DNA from: Brachionus rotundiformis
Taxonomy: Eukaryota > Rotifera > Eurotatoria > Ploima > Brachionidae
Reading direction: 5' to 3'
Length of the DNA stretch: 64,000 bases
Assembly (NCBI GenBank): GCA_016802295.1
Contig: JAESIW010000090.1
Coordinates: forward strand, 62,001 to 126,000
Shown here: positions 12,156-25,008 of the stretch, piece by piece
How the letters are laid out: every line of letters begins with the position of its first letter
How positions within the stretch are numbered: the stretch's first letter is position 1
Translations under genes and position numbers: made by a program
Notes under the pieces: model-generated
Told to the model about the DNA's origin: nothing
The model's input: only the letters and a program-made list of their open reading frames with translations
Databases searched by the model: none

Positions 12156-15100
12156 CTAGTTGGCGAGTGCTTGTTCGCGTGACTCCTTGGCTCTGTTAAT
12201 GTAAACATTGAGTAACTTGAGCTTGCTTGAGCTCAAGTGTACCAAATGGTCACGCAATGGCTCGCCAATAGCCATGTACAAGCTTACTAAACAGAAGACG
12301 GATGCTTTTCTGACCGGACTGTGCGGGCTGTCCCAAGCGTGCAACAGTGCCGGCAGTATGTCGTGCAGCAAACGATTGCCCATCTCTTGGTTCATTTGTT
12401 CTACTGTTTTTTGGAGCATGCGAATGGCGATCAGGTTGCGTGGATACTCGGCCTGCTCAATAATGGGCTTGAGAACACGCGAGGTGCTCTCCGGCGGCAA
12501 GCAACGTGCCGCCGTATAAATCACGTCCTCGACAAGCTTGTACAGCTCGTTCTGAGGCGTTTCCTTGTAATTGCTGAACAACTTTATAATGGTCAGTTCA
12601 ATGTAGTCCTTGAATTCTTTGTAGTGGAATTGTAGTAATTCTCTAAGACAGAGTAGTGTTTGAATGTCCAGTGATTGGTCAATGCTGTTCTCATTTGAGC
12701 TTGACATAAGCTCCAAATACTGAAATAGATAGAGTAGTACATTTTTGAAGTTGTCCTCCCATTTTGACTCGGGCCTATTGCCCGCCTTGATCACCTCGGT
12801 CAAGTCTTTCATTGCTTTTAGCTTTTCGCTGGTAGTGGCCGGATTTGTTTGATTCGGATTTAAAATGGACAATATTTGGTTTATGTTTGGCAATTTGGCA
12901 CTGGAGCTAACCGATGAGGTGGCTCCGTCCGAGTCCGAGTCGGCGTCTGCATTGCTCTGCACGCCGCTGTCCTTGGACAATGTGTCCAATTTTTTCGGCT
13001 TGTAGAAATTGGTGTTCATGTTTAGGTTTTGTATGTCCTTGATTACGTGGCTCAATTGGGCCGAGTTTTCGCTCACATAATCGCTGAAAAATTGACTTGC
13101 TGGCTTGATCAACTTGGACAAGTTGTTGTGCGCCATGGGACTTTTTTTGACTCGGTTTGGCTCAATGCTAACATTTTTCATGTGCTGTTTGAGTACTTCG
13201 GTACAAGTTTGCTGAATGTTTATGGGCATTTCGTTCATTAGCATGGAAAATTCGCTCGTATTCAAATTGAACAGGCCGATAATGACGGCTTGGGAGGCCC
13301 GTCTGGCCTCTTGGCTCTTTGGATCGCTTGTCAACGCAACCACACGTGTCAACGCGGTCTTGAATTCTTCGTTTATTTGAAAATCGACCGGCTCCATTAG
13401 ACAAATGATGTCCTGCAAGTACTTGAGAATGGCCACTTTCCATTTCGGATTGCGGTCATTGCTAGTTTGTGTCAAAGCGTTGGTCAATACTTTAAATTGG
13501 TGGTCGATGTCGAACGATGATCGAATCGCCTCGAGACAAGTGCACAATTTTGAGTACAAGCTTTGCGACGTTTCCAAGCCCAAACGCTGCAACAACTTTG
13601 GCAATAGGACACTAAGCCAGTCTTTGATGTCCGTTTTGTTCAATCGAATGAACATTTCCAATGTTTCCATGAATGTGCCGAATACTTTGTTGTTATTCTC
13701 GCTGAACAATTTGCCAAACAAGTCGCACAGTCTCTTCAATTCTTGTCTGGTGAACATGCGATTCGATTGCATCATTAGCTTTATGTTTGCCAAGCCGTCG
13801 CGTTTCTCATTCCATTGGTTACTATTCAATAGTGTTATCGTCTCATTCATTTCCTTGTTTAATTAATAAAATTATTTTAGATTATTTTGCTTTTTGTTTT
13901 CCTAATCAACTGGTCTTAAATAAGCAGGCGAATTTTGTGCCAATTTTACAGCCTTTTTAGTCCAGTTATATTTAAAAATTAAATCAAAAAAGATAAAACT
14001 GATAAACAAAAATAATATAAAATAACATAAAAACATGCTAATTAGTATATTAGATTAAATAGTTACACTCACTCTTACTTCTGTTACTCTATTGCCGCCG
14101 ATTGAGGAGGAAAACGACCGTTCCGAGCAGAGACTAGATGTCTCGGAGGCTTCGTCTGACATGTCATCCCACCGTCGATTGCGCATTTTCATATACTATC
14201 AATTAAAATTAAATTAAATAGATAGATAGAAAATTAAAATTAATTAAAAGAAAAAATTTTATTATTTTTAACATAATTTTTAAAAAATTTATATCAATTT
14301 GGTCTGTGATCTCAGATCCAAATTAAAGCTTATTTGTTGGCAATTAATATTTAATTAAATTTCAAACAGATAAATTATTAATTTTAATTCCAATGTCCAA
14401 TTTTTTTTAAAGTTGGTACATTGGAAAAGAACAAAATTTTAATAAATATTGAAACTCTTTACCAAAAATCAAAAACTGGTTAGGTAAATGCCATATGGTG
14501 CAGCATTGACGACTGTATCGACTGTCTAAGCCTGCCAATGATGTGCAACATCTCTAATACATTAGAACTTTTTATGTAACACCATTCTGCATTTACAAAA
14601 CCAATATTTTAATTTTGGAAAAAAGTAACAAGATTTTTTTAATTTTTATATGTTCTTTTGTACCAAATCAACAAAAACCATTTAAAAAAAGTATTCGTTA
14701 ATATTGAAAGTGGATTTTTTATTTTATTTAAATTATTCAAATTATGTGACTAAAAGTAAGGACCAAGTATCCATTGCAACCTACCAACTTAACACTGCCT
14801 AAATAATTCTTTAGATAAAAAGATTAATTTAAAAGCTACCATTGTTAAAAGTTTATAATTTAATTAAACATTAAAAAATACATATAAGAAAGATAAAATA
14901 AATTTACACTATATTTGCTGGAAATGCTGTGTGCCATGACCGATTCGCCCTCTTGGCTATTGCTGAGTGTGCGCACGCCGAATCGTTTGCTAGGCGTTTT
15001 GCTGGTACTGGCACGTCTTTCACTGCCATAATCTAAAATTAGAATAAGAATAAACATTTTTATCTATTTTTGTTTAAATGTGGTTACTTGATCTTCGACC

Positions 15101-18100
15101 AGGACTTGACTCGCGGCTCGAGTTGCGACTGCTCGTGGGTATTCTCGACTTGGCCGATCCGCCCGAATTAGACAGGCCAGTGTTGATTTTGCTCTTGACA
15201 TGAGCGTAATTGTTGGTAGATGGCGTCGATGCTAGATCGGACAAATTATTTAATATGGAATTTGAAATTAAAGGTGACGTGTGTCCATTAGAATATGAGC
15301 TATTTAGATTGTTTGTTATGTAGTTATATTTTGGAGTTGGCGAGGTGGAGCGTGAGCCCGGCTGAGACTGGACAATGCGAGATGCCGCCTTACTAGGTGT
15401 TGGCACTGCTATGCGACTAGTCACTACTGGATTACGAGCAACTAATAAAAGCTGGTTTAGAAACTAATCTATTCATAAGTGGTTAAAAAGGGAAATTTTT
15501 TTACCTGGTTCGGTCGAATTTGGCATGGGTATGCGCGAACCTTGGCAAAAGTAAAAAAATTAATTTTTTTCAAAATTAATTGATTAATTGCAAGAGATAA
15601 ATAAAACAAAAAATAGATAAAAAAAAAAAAGCATCTTGTAGCATTAAGAACACATCACAGGGTAGCACAAAAGCACAGTTGTATAAAATTCATTTAAATT
15701 TTTGATAATAATAAAAAGCAATCAAATATAGTTTAATTAAATAGATTATTTAAAAAAAAAAAATTTTTTTTTCATTAATTCTCAAAAATACAGGTTTATG
15801 AGTTTTATACAACAATTAACCAAAGAGCCAGGCATTTACATTTGCATAAAACATTAAATGGTAATTTAATTTACCAGGTCTTAATTTCTGCATTGGTTTA
15901 ACACCATTTATTTGTGTGAACAAAGATGACCTAGATGCTAAATCAAAGCTAAAATTGTCACATTTTAATAAATCGGTGTTCTCGAGCTCGTTTGCGGCAA
16001 GTAGCTCGCTTGCCTCAATTGACGAGTTATTTAAATAATGAACTATAAATTAAAAAAATTAAATTTTAAAATTTCTTATCTTCTAGATGNNNNNNNNNNN
16101 NNNNATTGCCAAAAACATGTATTTTAAGAGTGTATTTGGTAGTTTATTAAAATTTAAAAAGCATAGAGAAAGAGAGAAGAAGAGATAAAAGAGATTTCTA
16201 AAACTTACTCAAGGAAGAGTTGGATCGTGGATTTTTTATGTCAACTGCGCTGGTCGATCGTTTTATTTTTGAGTTGATTGTGGCCGAACGGCTATCGGTT
16301 GCATCGCATCCATTTACTAAGCTTTTGACAGAGCCGTTCTGACCCTGTGCACCGTTGTTAAGCAAATTTTTTACTTTTTTATCAAACGAATTGTACATTG
16401 TGTCTGCTTGAGACGGAAAATGGTTATGAAAGCTCCAGAAGGCCTTGCGAGCAAGAACTCTCGCATCTGGATCGGCATCGCTGATGCCTTTTTTGATCGC
16501 ATTGGACAGCAATTGAACAGATCGTTCCAAATAGTGCGTGTCCCATGATTGAAGCATTTGATGCAAGTATTCGCAACAAGCGCGTCTAATCTCTTTGGAA
16601 CGTGACTCGAGACTATTGGCAATGAATGGAATCAATTTTGGCGAGTGGACATTTTCGATTATGAAGCGTATGGCTATTAGACTGCTCGTGGCCATTATTT
16701 TGGCACTATTTTGAAGCAAATTGATCAAATTGGCCATTTGCAGTTCCATGAATGTGTCCAATTTGTTGCCGAACGACTGGGCCAAAAAGGCCAATGTGAT
16801 GCATGCTTCGCGCACAATTTGCGATCGCAGGTCTTTGGTCTGAGCGGTGAATTGGCCGGCTATTTTGCGAATAGCTTCGTAAACGTCCGACTCGTAGTTG
16901 TCGCGGCACGCAATCACCAGGCCACGAATGCGCTTCAGCGCGTTCATACGGCCTGCCCAATCGTCCGTATTGCTCAATGCTTCGCATATTTGATTCAAAT
17001 GTTGATCTAGGTCACGTGTGCTGTACACCTTTGTTTATCTTGGTATAAGTTAAATGTGTATGATTATTTTAAATGATTAATTTACGTTTATTGGCGGAGC
17101 TCTGTCGAATTCTGTCAAGAAAACACTTTCGTCCACGGCTCCGGCGCCTCCTGAAAACAAACAATTCATGAGTTAGAAATTTGTAGCAAAAATTTAGGTC
17201 AATAAAGGTCCAACACCACCAAACAAACTCAACCAACAATGGTTTTAAAAATTCATAACTATATATGGTTTTAGTCTATATATTTTTTTAAGTATAAGGT
17301 TTTTTTACTTGATGAATAGAAAAATTCAAATTTAGAATAAATTTAGATTAGGTAAAAATTTAATCAAATGAGTAATATATATTTTTATTGATGCAAATGA
17401 TGAAAATAAAATAAATAAATAAGTAAACAAATCGAAATAAAAATAAAATAAAATAAAATAAAATAAAATAATAGAAGCCTTATTTGCAGGTTTTGGATGA
17501 ATATAGAAAAAATATTTGTTTAATGAGATGCCTAATTCAGATGCCCTAAGCGAGAATTCAATACAATGTATTGGGTTACGTATTGCGAGAATCATGAGGC
17601 ACAACTACAAGACAAAAATTCGGTCGGTTTCAAATTAAAAAATAGATGCAAACTCTAGGACACGTACATGTACACACAGACACACAAACAGAACACTCAC
17701 ACACACGCACACACGTATACTACCTTTGGAACTGGTGTTGAATCTAGTCAATGATACCGATCGGACTGAATTATGTAATCAATTTGAGTGTGAATGTAAA
17801 TGAGTGTATGTAAAATGATAAATGGGGTTATATTTACCTGTTGATGATGAGGCGGCACGCGGTGGCACCGACGATTTAGACATGGCTATTTTGGACTGTG
17901 GTCTATGCATTGTTTTGGACGTTGATGTCGACGATATAACACTGCTTGTACTCGTATCAGCTACACAGGTTGATCCGATGCTCGTCTCTAAAGCCGAATT
18001 TTTCGTATTCAATGAAATCGACGAAGAGCTTTTTACTTAAGAATAAAAAAATAAATTTTTTTTTTTATTTTTAATAAAAATAATAAAATTATTATTGATT

Positions 18101-19083
18101 TATTTATGTTAAGATAAAATGCGTTGAATATATGAACCCGTTTAGTATATGAACATTAAATAAGGAGAAAAGAGAGAGAGAAAGAGTGAGTGAGTGGAGT
18201 ATAATTGTAGAAGATTCATCATTTGGTTAAGTCTAGTGCAAATAAAAATTAATGTTTGTCTTGGGAGCGGAGAAGATAAAGAATCATATAAATAGATATA
18301 AATAAAGCTATTTGCGTTCAGACTAGGTTACTATAGAGATGTGTGACTAACCTTTTTGAGTGCTAATTGATTTTTAATACGTCAATAAATTAGTTAAAAT
18401 TTAAGAGTCTAACGATGACAAATTTAATCTCTTCAATCAATATAAAGATAATTTAAATCCAATAGATAAACTTATCATTAGAAAAAAAATTATAAATAAA
18501 AATACACACACACACACACACACGCACACAGACATAAACATAGATAAATTTTATCAATTGCTTTTACCAAAGTGACATAATTTGCTTATATTGTTTACTT
18601 GAAAAGGCTTAATAAATAATAGTTATTTTTTATTTTAAATATTTTTGTATTCTTTTTTAATTGTTTGGCGAATTAATTGTAATGAAATTAGCATAATAGG
18701 AAAGAATGGCTATGAAATGAGGAACGATGAGCATGGAGTGAAGTGAGTGTGTGATTACCATCGGTGTCTGTTGGCGGGTCGTCGAGCAAATCGATGGTCT
18801 TGTCGGAGCCGGAGTCGGTGTCGGAGCGGAGCGAGGGCTCGTCGTGGAAGAACTTGGTGTAGCTGGAGCGCATGATGGCCGTGCTCTTGCTGTTTATGTA
18901 CGAGCTGCTGATTATGTCCGGGTTCTTGAGCGCACTGCAGCGCTTCGATGTGAACACGTTGCGCTTGGTCATGAGGCACGTTTTTTTGTCAATGGGCGAC
19001 GCGACCACGTTCACCTCGTTCTGGTTGAAACAAAAAAATTGGGCCGATGGGCCCAAAAATTGTTCCATTAGGTTCGGATTCAT
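12156..19083 (-). CDS. CLASP: CLASP short isoform from an alternative first exon
   Basis: An open exon at 19083-18759 starts with ATG (MNPNLMEQFLGPS) and has an in-frame TAA three codons upstream, so it cannot be an internal exon read from TOG1. It ends in a phase-1 donor (GATG|GTAATC). The long-isoform exon at 22673-22588 also ends in phase 1 (CCAG|GTAACC), so both fit the same acceptor at 18035. The resulting protein would be about 1315 residues, lacking TOG1 but keeping TOG2, the SxIP linker, TOG3 and the C-terminal domain. Vertebrate CLASPs also have TOG1-less isoforms from alternative first exons. Transcription from here is inferred. Confidence 0.65.
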
Positions 19084-22000
19084 GACAGATTATCTCGAAT
19101 CATACAGAACTTTGTCTAGAATTAATCAAACTAATTTATTTAATCAAATAGAGAGACACAAAAAGAGAGAGAGAGAAAAATAGTTAGAAAAATTATGAAA
19201 AGGTCATTTGGTGTCATTTAAATGCAGACATATAAATTTACATTTATGATATATAAATGAATATATATACAAAAGTAGTGGTGGTGGTTAGTGTACATGT
19301 TCTAGTTGCTATGCGGACTCGGTGCCGAAACTAGAACGCGCTACAATTAAGGCTATTTTAGGCAAAGAGATGACAAAATATTTTCGAATCTGGTTAAAAT
19401 AGCTAGGAAAATATACGAACCAGAAACCGACAAAGTTCGTCGGTGATTCGACTATTATTGTTGTTGTCAGAATTGAAAAGAATGGTAAATATTTGCTCTA
19501 TGACAAAAACAACTCCAAAGTTATGCAACTATGGGGAGATATGGACGCATATTTCATTGGATTAGTTTAGCTATGTCCACACACACGCATAAACCCACAC
19601 AACCCCCCCACATACACACACACACACACATATGGGCCAAATCTGGACAAACAGATGACTTAATCTAGGCCTACACGACTAGCAAAACATCACAAATTAG
19701 GACACCAAAAAACACAACCAGTTTAAATATATAAATTGTATTTAAAAGACTCGACACAAAATAGCCCTAATCCAAATCTCTTTCATATATCAATAAATTT
19801 TGTTATTGGGTTGTTTTTTTGTTTGTCTTTAATAAATGAGGGAGTAGATTTGCCGCAAGCGAAAAAAGCTTAATTGTCTTCCAATTTATCTCTTTCTCAC
19901 ACACCACCGACAACAACAACAACAACAACAACAAAAATAACCCAAACATTGTTGTTGGTTGTTTCGCTTGTGCAATTTGGCCCTAGCCTAACCCTGATCG
20001 ATTTGCTTGGTCAAACAAATTAAAACATAATAATAAAATGATATACATAAGAAAAGTTATATATAAGAAAAACTAGAATCCGTTACTATTTGATATTTGG
20101 ACTATTTGTTGTGTAATATGTTTAGATTACTTGAATTTAGTGATAAAGAATAAAATAAAAATACTAACTTTGACAATATAATTTATCTTTATTGTATTTC
20201 AAAAATGAGAACATATAAAACAAAAACAAAACAAAATAGTACAAAAAATAGAGAAAACTCAAAATTAAAGCCAAAGAGAAACGAAAAAACAAATTAGTAA
20301 TAAAAATTAAAAAAGGGAAAAAGTTAAGAATAGAATAGTTTAGGTTTATTGTTGTACGGCCTAACTAGTAATAGTTATAATAGTATTAGTAATAATAGTG
20401 GTTGTTTTGTTGTAATAGTATTAGCATTAGTATTAGTATTTGTGGTAATGGTAGTGGTAGTGGACTCGTTTATTTGTGTTTTTTTTTTTTGTTTTATTTT
20501 AATAAATAGCCGAGGTCTTGGGTTGATTTTTAATCAACCGATAAATAAATAAAACACTTGAAAACAAAGAGCTTTTCTTTCTAATTTAATACGAGTCAAG
20601 TTAATTTAATTTCTCATTAGTTGGTCGTTCTATTCGGCATATAAATAGCCGCAGTGAACGCCAAAGCAAACAAGAGCACTTATTCTCTCACACTCAACCT
20701 TTAGTTTATTTTTTCATAGACCATCAGCCCAAATAGCTTTTAATTAGACAAATAGTATTTCGGAACATTTTTAATTAAAATTAATCACGAGTAGTTGTGA
20801 TTTTTGCTATGAATATCTCAAAGGCTTTTAGTTTAGTTTGGTTTAGTTTAGTTTAGTTTAGTTTAGTTTAGCTAAGCGCTAATTCTTTAAATATTTGACT
20901 TATCCCAAAACGACTCGGCACGAAATCTCATTTCGTTGTCCAAATCCCTCGCTGCTCGCCAACCTGACCTCTTTTTACTTGTTTAAATCACTAAACTGTC
21001 ACATATCAGCTATCAAATATGACAATCTTTCTAATTAAATTCCTACCGACTTTTCAAGCTCTTTTTTTTTAAACATGAAAAGACAATATTTCCGACACTA
21101 TGTTCAATGTTGCAACATTTACATGTACTCGCTTAAAATGCGCCTTTTTTAAAAAAAAAATATCCTCTTCCTCAAAACTAGCATGTTTTTATTATTTCTA
21201 ATTTTTTTATGATAAAATAAAATAAATACTATTTTATCTTAATTTATTTTTGAACTCATTAGAAAATAAACAAAAAAAAAAGAAAATAATTTTTAATTTT
21301 AGCTCGGAAAATGATGTGGTTCATCTAATTTTGACTAGCAAGCTAATTGATAAAGTTATTTATTTAAATGCGATATTGGCTTCTGGATTTTCCTTTTTCC
21401 CAATTAAAAGCCATTTTTCCCAATGATTTTCTTATCTCTAGCCTCTAGGTTGTTCATTAACATTTACATTTACGACTGGCATTCGAACACACAACTTTCA
21501 AGGTTCATTTATTTTTACCTAAATAAAGCCATAATCATAAAAAATATATATTATTTTTATAAAAAAATAATTTTCTGAAAGAGATTTAAGAGAAATTTCT
21601 CTGGTACCTGACCAAAACCGGACGTCAACTTATCACTTAAACAAACAAATTAAATAAAAATTTTCCACTAAATTTAATTTAGTTGTAAAAAGGGAAACAA
21701 TTGAAAAATATAAACTTTTACTTTTTATTCTAAATTTATATTTTTTTTCTTAAACTATAAAAACTACAAAAAAACTTGTTTGCGTAACTTGGCGAAATAG
21801 AAAAATAAAAATTGCTTTTTTTTATAGTTGAATATATTTATTTTGTGTAGAAAATAAAAATTATTTTTAAAATCTGTCATTATTTCAAGACTTATCAATT
21901 AAAACTAAAAAAAAAGCCCGCCTTAAAAAAAGCTAATTTTAAAATTTAATTAACTAATATATACAAGTAAAACTTTGGACTTATCAGAACTAGCTAAAAT

Positions 22001-23430
22001 CAACACCTTAAGATATATGATCTCAAATTGTATCCAAACATAAAAAGTTTAATCCCAACTCTTGATCACTTAATCTATTAAATTGAAATTATCAAAAAAG
22101 ATTAAAAAAAAACTGCTACTCTTGTTACTAATTTAAATTAAAATACTAGCAAATTTCATTCATAAGTCTAATTGACGCAATCATTAATTTATCAACACAC
22201 AACGAAAAGAAAAATTAATATATTTATTTTAAAATTTAATCCAAAATTATAGAAACGAAAATTGGTAAAATAAAATAATTGCAAAATTTTCCACTTGCTG
22301 TTTGTATTGATTGAAATATAAAATAAATATTAGATATTTTTTGGTAAGAGAATGACAACTAGAAAATATCTTAATGATTGTAAAAGTATCTTGAAGTAAA
22401 TAATATTTGTTGAATTTTTGTACAAATTTAAAAAAAAAGAATTGCATAATCATAAACGAAAATACACTTAAGTGTTAATTTAATCTTTTTTAAATATTTG
22501 AAATATTTCTTATAGATAAAATGTCATCTATTCGGTAGCAAAAAAAAAATAACAAAAAAAAAACAAAAGATAGCCCATTCAGGTTACCTGGTTTTGGCAT
22601 TGGGCAACTATTTAACTCTTTCATTTTACCATGCTTCAAAACCTCGTCAAATTTGGAAAATATTAATTTCACTCTAATGGTTTTTAAGAAATTTTAAAAA
22701 TATAAATTATTATCATCACGCAATTAATTACTTTTCCTCTGGTAATTGCTTTTTTTTCAACTCATTACGCAATCTATCGCCGACAGTTTTATATGCTTCA
22801 ATTAGACACAATAGCGCTTTTTCTCTCACAAACTGGTTTTGGTCAGTCAGCAATTTGACCACAAAAGTTACCATTTTTCCCAAATGCATACTACTAGATC
22901 CGAATTTTTTATAAGATTCGATTAACAGGTCGAGTATTTCTTCCCTAATTTTGGCAATTTTGTGGTTAAAACCCACATTTAGCCTGTCCCAAATAAACTT
23001 AAATTTTATCAAAGGATAAAAAGAGGAAGCATTTTTTTTTAATTTTTTTTTTTACTGAAGGTGTATAAGTGGCCATCATGAACAGAAGGATATTTTTGGC
23101 CACAGTGCGCACTTGCTCCTTAGAATCGGCCAGTCTGTCTACAATATGCACAACAATATCTATGCAGTAGTTCTGCAACTTTTCGTGCATCAGCTCAATT
23201 AGCATTTGGATAATGGCAAGACCATTGATTGATATTTTAAAGTTACTGCTGCTAACCCACGCCATGATTGAGTTACAAAACGAGTTCAAGTCTGTGCAAT
23301 GCAGGTTGGCGTGGGGCTCTTTGAGAAAGGATTCTAGCTGGTTGTAGACATCAAGCCTGACATTGGTGTCTTTGGACGCTATTATCTCTGAGAAGTCGTC
23401 TAAAGTTCGAAAAGCGCATTCCGAATCCAT
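12156..23430 (-). CDS. CLASP: CLIP-associating protein CLASP (long isoform)
   Basis: Microtubule plus-end protein that promotes rescue and spindle function. Thirteen coding exons: 23430-23056, 22997-22732, 22673-22588, 18035-17838, 17765-17724, 17150-17086, 17028-16209, 16042-15875, 15540-15505, 15441-15088, 15032-14908, 14195-14079, 13853-12156. All junctions are GT-AG and keep frame, giving about 1449 residues. The first two exons are TOG1, followed by the FSKFDEV block. The 820-base exon is TOG2 (YSTRDLDQHL to the SFHNHF region). Two SxIP EB1-binding motifs (SRIPMPNS, KSRIPTSS) lie in the Ser/Arg-rich linker. The last exon carries TOG3 and the C-terminal CLASP domain ending in SKLKLLNVYINRAK. 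The 4.5 kb third intron contains an alternative first exon at 19083. Confidence 0.95.
14461..14619. repeat. MITE-like inverted-repeat element in a CLASP intron
   Basis: About 40 bases at 14461-14500 pair with 14580-14619 at roughly 75% identity, with perfect blocks GTAAATGC/GCATTTAC and ATGGTG/CACCAT, around a spacer of about 79 bases. It lies in the intron between exons 14908 and 14195. Size and structure fit a small non-autonomous DNA transposon. A clear target-site duplication was not identified. Confidence 0.45.
16090..16104. other. Assembly gap (15 N)
   Basis: Fifteen unresolved bases inside the CLASP intron between exons 17028-16209 and 16042-15875. The flanking exons join in frame, so no coding sequence appears to be lost, but the true gap length is unknown. 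Confidence 0.99.
20827..20872. repeat. (TTTAG)n pentanucleotide repeat
   Basis: About nine nearly perfect TTTAG units in the large CLASP intron. It resembles a telomere-like motif but is short and internal, so it is treated as a microsatellite. Confidence 0.8.
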
Positions 23431-25008
23431 TAAGATTATCTAAATGTTGAGTAATAAAAAAATGCTGAAAATTAGCTTAAACATATCAACAGTTTGTGCA
23501 TCATTAATATGAAAATTAAATTAATCAATGCCAAATTTTTACAAATTTTATGTTAAAAATTTTGAATAATAATCTCTCTAAATCATCATCATCACACCAT
23601 TAGTATAAAAAATAAAAATTCTTAGCTAAAAAGAAAATTAATGTGTCATGACCAATTGATCCAAAGTATGTGTGTGCGTTTACCAATTATAATAATAAAA
23701 CTAATCCTCTAGATTTAATTTATTATTTTTTGAATTTAATAAATTCTATCGAGTACATAAATTGAACTATAAGCTCTCTCTCTCTTTTCATAGATTCAAT
23801 TAGAAAAGTTATTACTAAATTAGTAAAAAAAACAAATCAAAAAGGTATTTTTTACAATTTGACCCAGAATAGTAAGAAGCCAAAAGGTACGGGTATTTTT
23901 TGAAAAAAAGATAATTTTATTCAAAAAATCTATGTTAAAATATATTGCTTCTTTTTTAAGAAAAGACATATTTAAATTTTTTTTTAATTGGTGCCAATTA
24001 GAGTATTTTTGAGTATGTTATTCGAATATTATAATTAAAAAATACTTAAATTCATTAAGGTGAGTTTTTTTTTTAAATAAAGTTTTTCTAGTATGATATT
24101 CATCAGCAAAGAATAGAATTAATCAAAAAAAAGGATTTAAATAGCAAATATTTTTATTTTTGTTGGATAATTAATTTTTTCTGGATTTTTTTAATTGTCT
24201 GCTGATCAGGATCTCTCGGACCGACTTATTTTTGTTCAAATGTCACTTTAAATATTTTAATTAGCCAAATTTTATTTACTAGATTTAAATCTTGAGTTAA
24301 TGTTGACTCAAGTTATTAGAAAAAAAATCTAAATTTTAATTGCCAAATAAATAAAATATTTCTTTTTTATTTTCTATTTTGCAAAGAATTATTTAAATTT
24401 AGATTAGACATATTTACCAATGGTATGTATGTTTTTGCATACAATAAATTTTTATTTTTTCGAATTTATGAAAAATATAAAAAGCCTTACAAACAAAATT
24501 TAAAATATACAACACCTCATTTGACTTTTAAAAAACGAATCTTAAATTTTTTGTGATCAAAAAATAAAAATATATTTTTTTGAAAATTAAATTCTTTCTA
24601 ATTTAATTACATAATAATAAAAATAATACTTAAATTTTAAAGTTAAAGTAAGACTTGTGTTTAATTTAAAATTAATTTGTTTAAAATCATCTAGTGCATA
24701 TAAAGTCCTTTAAACTTTTAGACAAAATTAAAAAGTTCAAAATTGTTAATTTCTTTGGATATATAAAAAATTTCCGATTAAAACTATTCTAAATTAAATT
24801 TGATTAATTGAACAAGCTTTAGCTTTGTTTAGCAATTTAAATTCTAATTTTCTTATTAGTTTAAAGTCCAAATTTTTATATTTGAACATATGTATATTTT
24901 TTGAAAATAATTTTTAATTTTATATAATAAAATAAAAAAAAATGATCAAGTAAGCCTAGACAATGCTCGCCAATTTGACCAAATAACTAATTTATTAAAG
25001 AAATTTAG
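23431..25008. other. Intergenic region between CLASP and HSDL2
   Basis: AT-rich DNA without a recognisable complete gene. CLASP and HSDL2 are transcribed away from each other here, so it should contain both promoters. It must also contain the missing first coding exon of HSDL2, which could not be pinned down. Confidence 0.5.

Noticed and set aside
17332..17604. 90-codon frame in a CLASP intron
   Set aside because: Covers an (AAAAT)n repeat and lies within the intron between two exons that join in frame.
20349..20552. Val/Ser-rich frame in the CLASP intron
   Set aside because: Generated by GTAGTA/GTAATA trinucleotide repeats.
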